Assembly (NCBI RefSeq): GCF_034140825.1
Contig: NC_089036.1
Coordinates: forward strand, 6,791,001-6,855,000
Direction of reading: 5' to 3'
Source: Oryza sativa Japonica Group
Lineage: Eukaryota; Streptophyta; Magnoliopsida; Poales; Poaceae
DNA length: 64,000 nt
Shown here: one piece after another, positions 11,745 through 23,919 of the stretch
How the letters are laid out: the number at the start of each line of letters is the position of its first letter
How positions within the stretch are numbered: the stretch's first letter is position 1
Program-made: the position numbers and the translations under genes
The notes under the pieces: model-generated
What the model was told of the DNA's origin: nothing
Database searches by the model: none
What the model saw: only the letters and a program-made list of their open reading frames with translations

Positions 11745-12120
11745 CTGATCGAGGAGCATGGTCGCTGCACCTGCACCAGATCCCAGCACGCGGCGACGAC
11801 GGGCCAGCTTACTCCTCGGGCTGCTCCTCACGCGCGTGCAGAATAAGAAGGATCGCCGGCGCCGCCGACGGCGACCGCAGCTCAGCGACCATGCCGCCGG
11901 CGGCGACCCATCCGCGAGCGCCTGGCAGGTTGCCGAAGCAAAGCAAACCCTAGCGCGTGTGCTCGGACGAAACCCTAGTGGAGCAAGGGATCCATCCACC
12001 CACCATGGATCCGATCCGAGGCTGCTGCTTTTGCTCCCGCGATTCTCTCGACCCCGAGCTGAGCTCGCATCGCAGTCGCAGCGCACGCTGAGCTGAGCTG
12101 GGCTTTGTGGTCCTAAAAAT
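11745..12120 (-). other. Orphan CpG-rich block, possible first exon and 5' UTR on the minus strand
   Basis: About 350 bp of CG-rich sequence is isolated in AT-rich DNA. On the minus strand it ends in a textbook donor (GATCAG then gtgagttc, boundary near 11744) just after a short ATG frame (MLLDQ). Upstream on that strand are two more short ATG frames that would act as uORFs. The plus strand carries two AAACCCTA telo-box motifs (near 11946 and 11970), typical of plant 5' regions. No downstream exon is recognisable on either strand. It may be the stranded 5' end of a lost gene or of a non-coding RNA. Confidence 0.3.
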
Positions 12121-12238
12121 TTGGAAACTATACTTCTCATGTATTTCTATGCTTTTTATTGGGAACTTTGGAATATAAGTGGGCCAAACGATTTGGAGTA
12201 TTTGTGAACAAAATTTCAATTAAAACTTATTAAATATA

Positions 12239-12960
12239 TGTCAGGGTTATAGATATCATATACCTAATAGTAGTTGACTAAATCTCGACAGGACCCACCA
12301 CATACCATGTCCTATACGGAAACAACCTACGGATATATGAGGAGTTCCGGATAAGGAAAGGCAACCAAAGTTTTACATGGAAATGCCAAGGACTACTCGG
12401 ATTGTATCCATATTGGTTTCCCTAGTTCTACTTGGACAAGGGGACACCTATGGGTATAAATACAAGACCCCTAAGAGGAGAGGGGACACACCCGCAAATC
12501 AACACCCACCACAATATACAGAACAACAGAAGCCACAACATACAAGCCAACATACGCCAAGACAAGACGTCAGATATCGACTTCAGGGATAAGCACGACT
12601 AGTCCCCTACGGTGTCACCGGATCCTGTCAGGAGAGACGAAAGCGTTATCTCTGATCTCGCCGGGCACGAACTCGAGGAGGAAGACTACCCTGTTGTCGA
12701 CTACGAGTCAATACTACAGACCGCCAAGTCGACAACAGTTAGATAGGTTACCCCAAATATTGTACTAGTGTGATTATGATAAATAAGAGCAATGACCGGC
12801 TTCGGCCAACAGGATGTAGGGTTATTACCTAACAATTCAGGGGCCCGAACCTGTATAAAAATCCTCGTCTCTGTCTCTTTTACCTCAGTCTCGCGTATAT
12901 CCTAGTACCGATGATCCCTATACCATGCAAATACCGGAATCGCGACATCAAACGTCGACA
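12239..12960. mobile_element. Solo LTR of an LTR retrotransposon
   Basis: The 722 bp unit starts TGTCAGGG and ends CGTCGACA (TG...CA termini) and is flanked by the 5-bp duplication ATATA (12234-12238 and 12961-12965). It contains a TATA-box-like site (gtataaatac, about 12452) in mid-element and a downstream R/U5-like portion. There is no internal coding region or second LTR next to it, so it is a solo LTR left by recombination between the two LTRs of a full element. Superfamily cannot be fixed from the LTR alone, and a Ty3/gypsy-type rice element is the likelier guess. The exact flanking duplication suggests modest age. Confidence 0.85.
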
Positions 12961-13714
12961 ATATAAATACAATATAATTGTAGTATAATTTTATTGTAAC
13001 TCGTATGTAACTTTTATATAGTTTTGAATCATTAGAGGTCCTCATTGGATGGCCAAATGCTTTGACTAATCAGCCATTTAAGCAAAATAAGCTAACCAAT
13101 ATGCATTGAATTTTGGCTGAATTGGAGGCAGCGGCTGATCAGTCAAAGCTTCTGGCCATCCGATGAGGCCGAGATTTAATTCAAATTCATGTATAGCGTG
13201 CGTACTCTGTCTCGAGACATGTGCTTCGCAGAAATAATATGTTACCACGGGATTTTTAAAAATTACATTTATACTATTTTTATATATGTTAAAGTTTTAG
13301 AAGAAAATTTGCTGATAAATGTTTAGATAGCCCTATGACCACATATTTACCCCCCTTCTGTTTTAAATAACTGTCGGTTTTACCACATAATTTGCTGGTT
13401 TGGTTGGTACAAAAATTTGAACTAAAAATCTCGGATGTTTTGCCACTCTATTAAATTGGTTTTTATTATTTGCAGTGGTGGGCATGGGATTTTGACGATG
13501 GGGGGCATAAAGTTAATCAAGCATTGTCCTGTGGGGAAAAAAATCTGAAGCTTCGTGACAGCGAAATTGAAGTGCAGGCTTTTGTTACTTGTGCAAATAA
13601 AAATTATTTGTATAGGAAATATATAATAGCTAAGAAAAATTTCAATACTCTTGGAAAGGCTGATTTGAGGTTGAAGAATGGTTATTTTGGCACAACAAAT
13701 GGTATATTCCAACG

Positions 13715-13715
<1 letters not shown>
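12961..13715. other. AT-rich spacer
   Basis: No gene is recognisable. A frame around 13470-13700 reads into the following microsatellite and has no family features, so I do not call it. The phrase 'gccatccgatgagg' near 13152 is the reverse of 'cctcattggatggc' near 13038, a short imperfect inverted repeat of about 25 bp per arm. Confidence 0.45.
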
Positions 13716-13813
<98 letters not shown>

Positions 13814-13822
13814 AATAAATAA
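13716..13822. repeat. (AAT)n microsatellite
   Basis: About 29 uninterrupted AAT/TAA units are followed by a few TAAA units. The tract is open in several frames and yields poly-isoleucine or poly-leucine artefact frames. Confidence 0.98.
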
Positions 13823-14740
13823 TAATCTAGTGTACACACCATGCACAATAACTAAAAAAATATCATAATTCTAGAAAATTTATATATATATACTTTTAGT
13901 AGTATTATATCTATGTGTAATGGGACCATTTTTAAGTTCATTATATATAGGAGCAAAAGAAAAAAACAAATCTAATAGGTTTATACTTTTAAAACTTTTA
14001 GATTTTTTATTTTTTTCAGAAAATATAATTAATGAGGTTAAGATTAAAGTGTAATACTATTGGAACTACATGTACAATTTTTTCTATAATTGTTGTAAAA
14101 TTTATTAGTACGTGTACAGTGTGTATACGAGTTCGTGTACACATATATTCCCATTTATACATATTATATCTATTCAATTTCATGTTCTTTGGCAAAAATA
14201 TTTAGAGTACAAATGGGGCTATACCATAAGCCCGCCACCAATTATTTGACACTAGCTCACATGGCATTGCCACATTGTGACAACATAATCAATGTAGCAA
14301 ACGGATAGAGTAATAAAATCATTAATATTTTTCGGTCTATGTATGAAGCCTTACAAACGAGGTTTAATTTTGCTAGTTTAAATGCAACATTTCATTTTTT
14401 GCGCGGTTGAAAGGATTGCCTACTCATGAATCATGATCGCCACGATAAGGTCCATGTAACCAGATGGTTAAATGTCCACGATAAGTTTCACATAGTTTAA
14501 ATGTGTATCTTACATTCTTCTTATTTAATCTAAATATGTGTCTTACATTTTAGAAAATTGAGTAGTTTTGCCTTTTATTCATTGCGTTGTCATCACCATT
14601 GTTGGTGTACTCGAGGTGAGTTTTGGGCATCCAACCTCCTCTCAGCACTCTACCTACTTACTTTCACCAACAATGATGTCCAGATAGCCAAATGGTAAGT
14701 GTAGTTTTATATCTAGTATCCCGCCATCTAAATATATACC

Positions 14741-15022
14741 TTCCTCCCTCTGTCCCTTTAAACTTGATGTTCTAACTTCTGGTTAGAGTACGAAGATAGT
14801 GCAAAAATAACATGTACTGCCCCTATACTTCTATCATTACTAGTACTAGACCTTAATGTCTGCTGGTTTGAGGTGAGAGAGCGGTGAGTGGTGTGGCAGA
14901 ACGTCAGACTAATTGAGTTGTGGCAGAGTAGGTCTGAACTACGAAGACAGGCTCCCAGCGACACTCTTTGTGGGACATTGCTTCAGCGCTAAAACGACCT
15001 CCTTTTCGGGACGGAGGGAGTA
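14741..15022. mobile_element. Stowaway-like MITE, diverged
   Basis: Left end 'ctccctctgtccct' and right end 'cgggacggagggag' form the Stowaway terminal inverted repeat (CTCCCTCCGTCC type), with TA next to the right end. The interior is non-coding and 282 bp long, within the Stowaway range. Left-end divergence implies an older copy. Confidence 0.7.
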
Positions 15023-17469
15023 CTTTTTTATAGAAAAATGTGTATGTTACATTCTTAATAAAAATGATGGTTTTGCCTTTTTATCATTGTGCTACGATTT
15101 TGGTTTATTAATTTACATGGGCAGAATTTTGGTCATCCAACCTCCACTATTTCTTATGATCACCAGCGGTGAGATACAAATCAATAGATGGATTTGCTCA
15201 CCATGGGCAAGGAGAATGGCTACTATCAAAATATTAATCCATATGTTAGAGATTGTAAGATGTCTTGTGTTTGAAAATTCAAACTAAGCGAGCTGTTGAA
15301 TTTCCCTTTCCACCCCTCCTCCATCCAAACTAAGGACTCCTTTGTTATTGGACAACTAGTGTTGTCGCTCACCATCTGGAATCTTCGATGCCACCTCCAG
15401 TTGTTGACGGCTCGATGCAACTCATATGTGGTCCTATCTTTCTTGCTTCTACCGACCCTTGGTGGCACATCTCGCTGCTCACGGTGTTCTGACTTGACAT
15501 TCACCCCTGACCCTGGCAGCGCAATGCTACTTGTTGCTATCCGCCACCTTCATTCTCACCATCACTCATGCAGCTAGGCAGCACGCAAGCAGGTTTAGAG
15601 CAGGCAACTAGAGTACCATACTTTGTTAACACTGTGCCACACACTGTCAGCACTACACCCCGGGAGACTGTCAGCACTACACCCCGGGAGACAGTTCGCG
15701 CTCACCACCCGCTCATGTATGCCCTTCGGTCTTGCCTCAACGAGCTTCGGGCGAGATTCTTGAGGAGAAGGTTAGTTTAGGAATATGTAGCTAGGGAATA
15801 GGATATTCTACAATCTAGTAGTAGTGTAGGATGGTCATAACGTCTTGCAATCTGTAATAGAGAGAGTACCTCAACTTGGATGTCTTCCATGTAGGGGTCG
15901 TAATGGGTCTAGGCTCATGGATCCTTTCATAACCTACCTAAGCATCGTATATTTTCATGTTAAAAATGACTAAAGTTCTAGCCCAACCTAATATAGATCC
16001 AACCCATCCCTACTTCTGTATTTACAACCAGACTTTTTTCGCAGAGATATGTATAGGAGAGCGCTACAAATCGGGCGTTTGTTATTTGCAAAACATTGCA
16101 CGGTGTTGCAATATAGTGTTGCAAAATGTTTCATATATTGCACTACTCGATGAGAAATATTTTAGATGTTCCATCGATCGAGGGAAAATGTTTCATTGCT
16201 TGAACGTAAGTGCTTCAACCAAAACACAACATTCGAAACATATTGATTGCAACGTATGCAACATTGACTCAAAACAAAATGAAACGTCTTAATACAATAC
16301 AATATAGTGTAAAAAAGTAAAACTCCAACAAAATAGACCCACCTTCATCTTCTTCCACTCCAGCCACTACAACCGCCAATGCATCCGGGGAGAGGGAGGA
16401 TGATCACCACCGTCGTCCTATCTCACCCTACCCCGTCGTCGGCAATGACGAGGTCCTTCACCACCATGTAACCACCGAGACCCTACCCCATCGTCGGCAA
16501 TGACGAGGTCCTTCAACACCACGTAGCCACTGAGAGAATGGCTTCGCATTGTTAGTCTTTCGGAGAGAGGGCGGGGGGTTGATTGTCACATCATCCTGTC
16601 TGTCGTCGGCAATGACAAGGTCCTTCACCACCATAGCCACCGAGACAATGGCTTTGCAGTGTTAGTCTTTAAGGAAAATAAGAAATGAAGGAAACGTGTG
16701 GTGGATTACGTAGTTGCGGTAGTGAGAAGGACGATTACATCCAATATTTTGGAGTCATCAAGACGTCCGTCCCTAAGCGTTTTCAAGATGCCTCTTAAGC
16801 GTATCTAGACACAATTGAGGTGGAAGAAACGGCCATCCAGCCATCCCGGCAGTCTATCTCAAGGGCAAACAATCAGCACTCAATCACACTCTCCCATGAT
16901 CCCATCAACTCATCACATTTTCACATCAGCCTCGTACACAGGTTACTGACAACTGAGTATAATCAGACGGACATATGTATTGCAGTGGACCATGCATTCT
17001 TCACTGCCGTAAGAAATACAGAGCGCAGAACAATGATATACAGAGATTATAGCAGCAAGGTCAATAAAAACAGTCAAATTAGAAGATTTAAGCAAATCCG
17101 TTAACGGTTCCCTTACATATAAGGGCAGATGGCAACAGTTAGCTGCTTGCGAAGGCAATGTCACTACCGCACAAAATATAATAGGTCAATCATACCAATA
17201 CTGTTCCTAACACAAAAGGCTTTGTTTGAGGGTTCTAATTCTCTCAGCATATGAAAACTAACGGAATACAACATAGCTTTCATGTGTAGCTTCTACAGCA
17301 GACTACGGATGGGTTCAGCGACTAAAATTACACAGTTGGTCCAGTTACGAGATAATTTGATGAAACTAAATAAATGTTCTGGTGCCGCTGATTGAGTAAC
17401 CCAAGATAAAACGCTGATTTTCCAGGAGGTGCACTTATTGTATCCTAGAAAAAACTCTCATGAGTTCAC
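15023..17469. other. Spacer with short tandem repeats
   Basis: No gene is recognised. At 15640-15692 a 24-bp unit (gtcagcactacaccccggga) is directly repeated. At about 16433-16660 a unit containing 'gtcggcaatgacgaggtcct', 'tcaccaccat' and 'gccaccgaga' occurs three times with spacings of about 60 and 120 bp. Part of the right end up to 17469 is probably the 3' UTR of the neighbouring minus-strand hnRNP gene. Confidence 0.5.
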
Positions 17470-20400
17470 TCATTTCCCATATGGATGGTACCTGCTGGAA
17501 CCCCGCCCACCAGCACCTCCTGCTCCAGCTCCACCATAACTGCCATATCCTCCAGCACCACCATAGGCACCCGGAGCGCCACCATAGGCACCACCACCAT
17601 AAGCACCTCCGCCATAGGCACCCCCTCCATAGGCACCACCACCATATGCCCCATAAGCACCATAGGCACCTCCATACAAGGAGCCACCATAACCACCACC
17701 ATATCCTGATCCAAATCCAGCATTACCTCCATAGCCATACCCTCCTCTGCCATAACCATATGCAGTACTATCATAATAACCTCCTCCAGCTGATCGGTAA
17801 CCAGCACCATACCCATAGCCACCACTGCTGCCACTGCCGCCACCACCACCTCCGCCTCCACCACCAGAAGCAGCAGCTCCACCACTACGGTATGAACTGC
17901 GGTAACCACCCCCGCTCCCATGACTAGATCTCCCATTACTACTGTGATCACCACCATGTTTCTTTGGCTCAGCCTTCTTTATTTCAACCTGAAAATTAGA
18001 AGAGTACAAAATAGAGAAGATTATCAAGCTACCGTTCAAGGGTACAACAAAAGTCATGTTGACCAACGCTACCACTTATGAGATTAATTTCCAGATCATT
18101 TGACCCAGCAAACAATTGAGTAGCAAAGCACATGTTACAGACAATGGAACATAAATTGATTAGTATCGAGAAAAGATGAAAAGGAAATCCACAGAAACAC
18201 CAACTGCTGCTAGATGCTCAGGCACTCCATTCATAATTGAAAGCAACCTTGACAACTTAGATTTACAATGTGACCTGTCTATTTCTTTCAGCATATGAGC
18301 GTCTCTAAGTTTATTACCATTTTCCCTTTGTTTCCATGTTTCCTACTAAATGTTCATACAGAACCAGAAGGCGTGCACATGATGATTGTAAACGTGTTTA
18401 ACACAAGTCGCCAAGTTGGTAACTACCCAAGAAAGTCTGCAAACAATTAAAGAAGTTTCTAACCTGCTTTCCACCAAGGTCACGCATTCTTCCCTCTGAT
18501 ATAACCCTTTCCACAGAATCCTCACTTTCAAAAGTGACAAAACCAAATCCTCTAGAACGCCCAGTGCTATGATCAAGCATTATTTGATGTTCAACAATCT
18601 TACCATATGGGGAGAAGTGCTCCCTCAACTCATCTAAAATTTAATATCTTGTCAGTTTTCATTGTAACTACAAATCGTTGAAGATTTTTATCTGTAAGTC
18701 TAATAAGTACCTTCAGTTAGTGATGAAGGTAATCCACCAACAAAGATTTTCCTTGTCTTTGGACCATCTTTTGATGACATTTCTTCCCTTGGGACTGTCC
18801 TTTTAACTTCAACCTGAACAAATAAAAGTTAAGCAAGATAAAGAGAAGCCAAGATAAACCCAAAGTGCGACTTTGCAAAAGAGTGTCAACTGTAGACTGA
18901 AGTCCCACGTAACGGCTGATCTAAATCAAGATGTCCTACCGTTCTTCCATCTATAACGTGCTCATCCTCCAAAACCTTGTCTATAACAGATGGATCGGAA
19001 AATGTAACAAATCCAAATCCACGAGGCATCTTAGTATGCTTGTCCTTCATAATTACAGAATCAGTTATAGCCCCATACTTCTCAAAATGCTTGGAGAATG
19101 ATTCTACATACAAACAAATAAACCATACAGCTTTGTCAAATGGGAAAAAGGAATTATCAGCAAAAGAAAGAAAATTGGGTAGGCAAACAACAGAGTATTG
19201 AAGAAATAGCATGGTGAGTCGGGATTAGGTCATGATAGAAAAGCAAATCACAAGGGCAGAAAGCATAGAGATCTCCATTCAGAAATCATGGATAATATTA
19301 GATGCACTAATGCAAGTCTACATGCCCCGAAAGCTCGCACTATCACTTGTTACAAATCATTTTAATCTGGTCACAGAAAGCAAATGCAGTGTAAATATGC
19401 TAGCAATCACAGGATTAAATGATCATGTGCTAGTTATTAGTACCATTTTCTACCTTGTTAATTTGATATAAATAAGCGAATATTGGCACAATATCTCATA
19501 GTACAATTAGTCCCATATCGATCAACAAAAAAAGGAGTGCAATTTGAGAACCCACAGCACAATTTAACAACAAAAATCCATATACACAAGAACTAGAAGA
19601 CATGAGAGATTAAACAAGTTCCTTCTTGTTAGTATACCTTTCATACAAATATATGGACTTAAGTGAGTGAACAGAATACAGATGGTGCAATAGAATGCAG
19701 AAAACAAATCAACACAGGATGCAGAACAACACAGCTATACAGGTAAACTGATAAGCATATACATCCATATAATGGTCCCCAAGGCCCAAACTCTTGTGGT
19801 TCAGTATGGGTCTAATAGTATTTTGACTAAATATCAAAAATTAAAAACTACATTCAAGAGTTATGCAAAGAGAAGTCTGGTTTTGGCAGCGATAAACACA
19901 TAAGTTATTTGGAAGACACAGCAACCGTATTGTGCACACAAATTTGTATGACCCTTGTGTCACACAGATCATACTGTCCCTGCTAAAACGTACAAAATGC
20001 AGAAACGTATGAAACCTAACAGGCTCACAAACATCACAGCACCAACACAAAGAAACCATAAAAACAAATTGATTAACCTAAGCCCAAATCACAAAACAAC
20101 ACAACATAAAAGGGCAGTTTTGGATCCACTAAATTTATATCCAATTTTGGGCAGAGTAACACAAGTCATATCTTACAACAGCACAGTAACAAAGAACGAT
20201 AAATTTCAGTAAGAATGCCAGATAATATCATCCTTATCTTGAGCCTACTATTACTGCGTGTTTTTCTACCAATGTTACTTTCACAATTTTCCACAAAGAT
20301 GCTGTAGAACTTCCTCCACACCACAGCTTGAAGCTGGAACTAACGTAAACAGCGTCCTAGAAAAAAAGTTAATCCTATGGTGCGCTACGAGTACTAAATT

Positions 20401-20778
20401 ATAATAAAGCAAAGCCATCGACCGTTCACCTTCGGTTGTCTCCCAAGCAACGCCTCCGACGAAAATCTTCCTGCAAAAAAAGAACAAAACAGTTACATCA
20501 GCTCTCAAACCCCCTCTCCCAAATCCGAAAAATCCGAAACAAACCCCCAAAATCCCTAGCCCAAGCCACGAAGCCACCCACCCCGACGAGTCCCCGCCGG
20601 GCGCCCTCCCGTCGTCCCCGCTGGCGTCGCCATACGCGCCGCCATCGCCCCCATCCCGACCGCCGCCGCCCCGTCTACCGGGTCGACCCTCCTCGTCGAA
20701 CCCCTCCACCTCCTCCACCTCCTCCTCCTCCTCGTACCCGTTCATCCCGTGCTGGTTCTCCTCCGGGTACCCCGCCAT
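17470..20778 (-). CDS. hnRNP-type RNA-binding protein, two RRMs with Gly/Tyr-rich tail
   Basis: Exons, in transcript order, are 20778-20582, 20470-20430, 19103-18940, 18813-18711, 18633-18464 and 17988-17470. They join in one frame of 397 residues, all at GT-AG sites. Residues 1-65 are acidic then glycine-rich. RRM1 has RNP2 KIFVGGV (67-73) and RNP1 RGFGFVTF (107-114). RRM2 has RNP2 KIFVGGL (156-162) and RNP1 RGFGFVTF (196-203). From about 226 the tail is basic, then becomes a glycine-tyrosine low-complexity region with repeated GGGAY units. This is the plant hnRNP A/B-like (RBGD) architecture, expected to bind pre-mRNA or mRNA in the nucleus and to shuttle. The start gives MAGYPEENQ and is preceded by a CT-rich, AAACCCTA-bearing leader up to about 21000. 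Intron 2 is long (1.3 kb). The repeat-rich tail is probably length-variable between strains. Confidence 0.95.
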
Positions 20779-21110
20779 CCCACACAACAACAACAGCAAG
20801 CTCGCCTCCGCCGCCGCCGCCGCCGACGCCGATGCCCCTGCAACCGGGCACAGAAGAAATCTGAGCAAAAGTGACGAAACCCTAGCTCGCGGAGGAGGAG
20901 GAGGAGAGGGGCGCGGCGGATTACCTCGGAGGCGGATCGATCGGAGGAAGGGAGGGTGGTGGGGGGGTTTGGAGGTGGAGGAAACCCTAGGCTTCGCGTG
21001 CGGGTTTAGAGGGGGGTGGGAGATTGGATGGATGGAGGAGGCGGCGGCGAGGTGAGAGGGGGGGAGTCCAACGCGTAAACCGCTCGAGGGCTCGGGGTTC
21101 GGGGCTTATA
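20779..21110 (-). promoter_or_regulatory. 5' UTR and core promoter region of the hnRNP gene
   Basis: GC-rich sequence just upstream of the start codon carries an AAACCCTA telo-box on the plus strand (near 20876) and another near 20983. A TATA-like 'ctttataagccc' reads on the minus strand at about 21105-21116, some 335 bp before the ATG, which is a sensible distance for a long leader. There may be a small intron in the leader (a 'GAGGTAATCC' donor on the minus strand near 20928). Confidence 0.5.
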
Positions 21111-21284
21111 AAGCCAGCCGTGCACGCCTCCTCGGCTCCTCGCCCGCCCAAGCCCAGCGAAGTGGAAAAACAAGGCCTGAAGGAGGCACGAATGCACAGG
21201 ATAGGATACAGTCGAATGAGGATCCCCTGCAAACTGCACCACGCGAGGGGATCTGTTTCCGATACAGTCATTCGCCGTATTAAC

Positions 21285-21420
21285 TTCTAAAGTTTTTTTC
21301 CGAACTTCTAACTTTTTTATCACATAAAAACTTTTTTACACATATAAACTTTTAACTTTTCCGTCATATCGTTCCAATTTCAACCAAACTTTTAATTTTG
21401 TTGTGAACTTAACACAGCCT
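21285..21420. mobile_element. MITE end fragment
   Basis: AT-rich sequence full of 'aacttttaac' and 'aaactttt' blocks ends in 'gaacttaacacagcc'. This is the reverse of the 'ggctgtgtttagttc' terminus that many rice hAT-type MITEs share. The opposite end is missing. Confidence 0.45.
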
Positions 21421-21734
21421 ACCTATTGTGATTAAAATTTCTCGTGGCAGATTTTATTGGGCACATTTGACTATTCAAACCGGAGTTGTTTTGGCTGAGC
21501 AAAGTAGTATACACTCGTAATATGCATATATTCATATCTATGAACACATGTACGCATACTTTGCCTTTTTTTTATACGACTGACGTATTTTTTATTAAGA
21601 TTGTGAAAATTTTACATCACGCGTTACAAGCAGAGAGGAAAAACGGCAAGAAAGAAAGAAAGAGTGCTAGATGGTTATCGCTCGTAACTAAAAGAAAAGA
21701 ACGACCGGCAGAAGGGGGTAGCTAGGACAGAAGC

Positions 21735-22065
21735 CCAGTCACTCGCTATAAGGTTGCCTCTTCCGTAGCGGTTGCAGCCACCTTGCTCTAGGTCTGAGCT
21801 TCGCTATTAAGCACTCTATTGTTGTGCTCCTTTCACATTGACTAGGTTGCAAGAGTGACCACTTTGCCAAATGCCCTCTCCTGAGGTTGTTTACAATCTT
21901 CGGACGACTCTCATCCCTCCAGCTCATGAATGAGGTATGCGCCACGGGGAAGCAGTTCGGGCGGGCCAATGGTAGTAAGCACCTTTCACTAGAATTGTAG
22001 GGATTCTGAGCACGCAATGAGGATATGATCAATTATCTCCTCCTATTGATCATAGAAGACACAAT
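21735..22065 (-). pseudogene. LINE-derived remnant with RT zinc-binding (zf-RVT) similarity
   Basis: On the minus strand, CVFYDQ followed by EEIIDHILIAC resembles the CxxCDxxxExxxHLxxxC core of the zinc-binding domain that ends many plant LINE reverse transcriptases. A further stretch (SWRDESRPKIVNNLRRG) resembles the tail of the same domain. Stops and frame changes interrupt it, so it is a decayed fragment. The matching is by eye and modest. Confidence 0.4.
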
Positions 22066-22075
22066 AATAAAAATT

Positions 22076-23262
22076 GGTGGGGCCCATTTGGCTCCACATG
22101 TCATCCCTATTCTCTCTATCCTCTCTCTCGCCTGGGTGGAGCAAGGTGGGTGGTGGCCGGAGCAGGTCAGCTAAGCAGAGCAGCGTGGCCGGAGCAAGCC
22201 GGCACAGGCGAGGGGCAAGGCGGTGGAGGACGACGACAACAACGCCAGCGCCATGGACGATGTCGAGTTGGGGTTCGTTGACCCAGACATAGTGGAAAGG
22301 TGATCCCACCACCGCCGTTGCTGCCATCGAGGCCGTGCCGAATGAGGACGTCACCCGTTGTACTCCTCCTGTGTGCCGCCGCCCTGGGAGATGTTCGTGG
22401 CCATGTGGCCCTTCTCACCGCACTTGGAGCACGCACAACCGCTTCCTCCGCTATTGTTCTTGCTGATGCCTCCATAGCCGTGGTCGCCCTCGCCGTAACC
22501 TCCGTCCCCGCCGCCGCTGGGATGTGATCTGCCGGTGAGCGTGCCGCCACCTGGCGTGGTGACGTCCACGACCTTGGTGTGGCCGTCATTGCCGGATCCG
22601 ATGGATAACTCATTGCTGTAGTTGAGCTCTAGTAGCCGTTGAACTTGAGGGGGGGCTTGTGGGTGAACAGGTCCTCCGCCGCCCTACTCACCCTTCCCAC
22701 TCCCATTCACCTAGGGCGACCTCGACTCCTACATCTCCTCGAGGCGGCCCGCCCAGTGCTTTGCAGGTCTTGTCACGGCCGCCACAAGCGACGTCGGGAA
22801 GGGCTGGCCGCCGCCCCCTGCCCTTCGCCCCGCTGGTCGCCGCCCTTCTCCCTCTCTGTGTGCGCTTATCGGCTGACAAGGAATGTCGAGGAGGGAGCAA
22901 GGATGGCCGGAGGGAGAGAGGAGGAGGCGCTCGCCGTGTAGGTAGAGAGTGTGTGGGACTCAATGACATGTGGGTCCCATTGTTTTTTGTCTGACTGGTA
23001 TGTGGGCCCCACATTTTGTTTTAATATTTAACTTTTATATTTTGCTTTCAGTGCCACATCACTGTCACGTAGGATGAGCACTAAGTCAAACCAGCCACGT
23101 AGACGTCATGTCAGCCAAAACTACTGTCTAAACCACCGAGAGATCTCGTCTGCACCGATTTTAATAATGGAGGGACTTGTTGTATATGGTATCGAGGTTC
23201 AGGGACGAAAATCGAACTCGTTACAAAGGAAAGGGACCTCAAATGAACTTATTCCAAGGTAA
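22076..23262. mobile_element. Pack-MULE-like element
   Basis: The right end (reverse of GGAATAAGTTCATTTGAGGT, about 23240-23259) followed inward by a 'gggacctca' and 'ttcagggacgaaaatcg' stretch is the familiar rice MULE-type terminus. Inverted subterminal blocks occur on both sides: 'ggggcccatttggctccaca' at about 22079 and 'acatgtgggtcccattg' with 'tgtgggccccac' at 22965-23012. Between them lies a GC-rich segment with a host gene fragment. The left outer terminus is missing or overwritten next to the LINE remnant. Confidence 0.5.
22350..22690 (-). pseudogene. Fragment of a cold-shock-domain / glycine-rich zinc-knuckle protein gene
   Basis: On the minus strand a broken frame reads EDLFTHKPPLKFNGY, then GSGNDGHTKVVDVTTPGGG, a glycine-rich linker, and CSKCGEKGHMATNISQGGG. 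The order matches plant cold-shock proteins such as the rice CSPs: second half of the cold-shock domain (EDLFVHQSS and DGRTKAVDVT in functional copies), Gly-rich region, then a CCHC knuckle. Here the knuckle lacks its last Cys (C-x2-C-x4-H with Asn in place of Cys), there is an in-frame stop after KFNGY and a frame change before GSGND. The first half of the domain and the second knuckle are absent. I infer capture by the surrounding MULE. Confidence 0.7.
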
Positions 23263-23919
23263 AAAGTCCTCTTCCTCCCTCCACAGCTAACCATGCCTCT
23301 CGATTGGAGGAGAGAGGGTGGGCCTACTGGGCGACAGCCCGCGGCCCAGTTATCCCCCTCTCCACACCTAATCCAACCTTTCTCTCTCTCTACCTAATCT
23401 GATTATCACGCTGTTTCTGTCCACCTACCCATCCGTCAACCGTGTGCGCGAGCGACGACTCCCTCCGGCGACTCGCTCCAGTTTCCTCTGGCTTCAGCGA
23501 CAGGGGAGCGGGGACGACGGCCTCTCTCCGGCGACCTCCCTCCGCCGCCAAATCCACATCCAGGCCAGCTTCCATTCTTCTCCCTGCATTGTGCAGTCCA
23601 CTCTGAGAACGAACGAGTCAAACTCGACTACTCGTGTTGTTTGGAGTAGTTTATTGCTAGTACTGGTTAGTACTGTCCATCTACTGCGATTATAATGGAT
23701 AGATGATGAATTATTGCGTGGGCCCCCACAACTAATGGACGTGGCCATAAAACGCGCTCGATTTCTGTGCCCGCACGTTTCGTCCTCCTCCAATTTTCAC
23801 AACCAGTTCGAACGGTTTCAATTTCCTCGTGTTTTCCTGCCTCCTCCTCCTCCTCCTCGTCCTCTTCTCCCCCCATTTCCCTTGAGGGCGCAGCAGATCT
23901 GCGGCGAGGAACGACGAGG
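23263..23919 (+). promoter_or_regulatory. Promoter and 5' UTR region of the M50B-like gene
   Basis: AT/GC mixed sequence with CT-rich blocks lies before the start codon. The stretch 23780-23919 has the TCC-rich composition of rice leaders. No clear TATA box was identified. Open frames on both strands here have no family features. Confidence 0.4.

Noticed and set aside
13470-13848. Frames ending in poly-Ile or starting in poly-Leu
   Set aside because: They read through the (AAT)n microsatellite.
17460-17957. Long His-rich plus-strand frame and Val/Met-rich minus-strand frame
   Set aside because: Alternate-frame readings of the Gly/Tyr repeat exon of the hnRNP gene.
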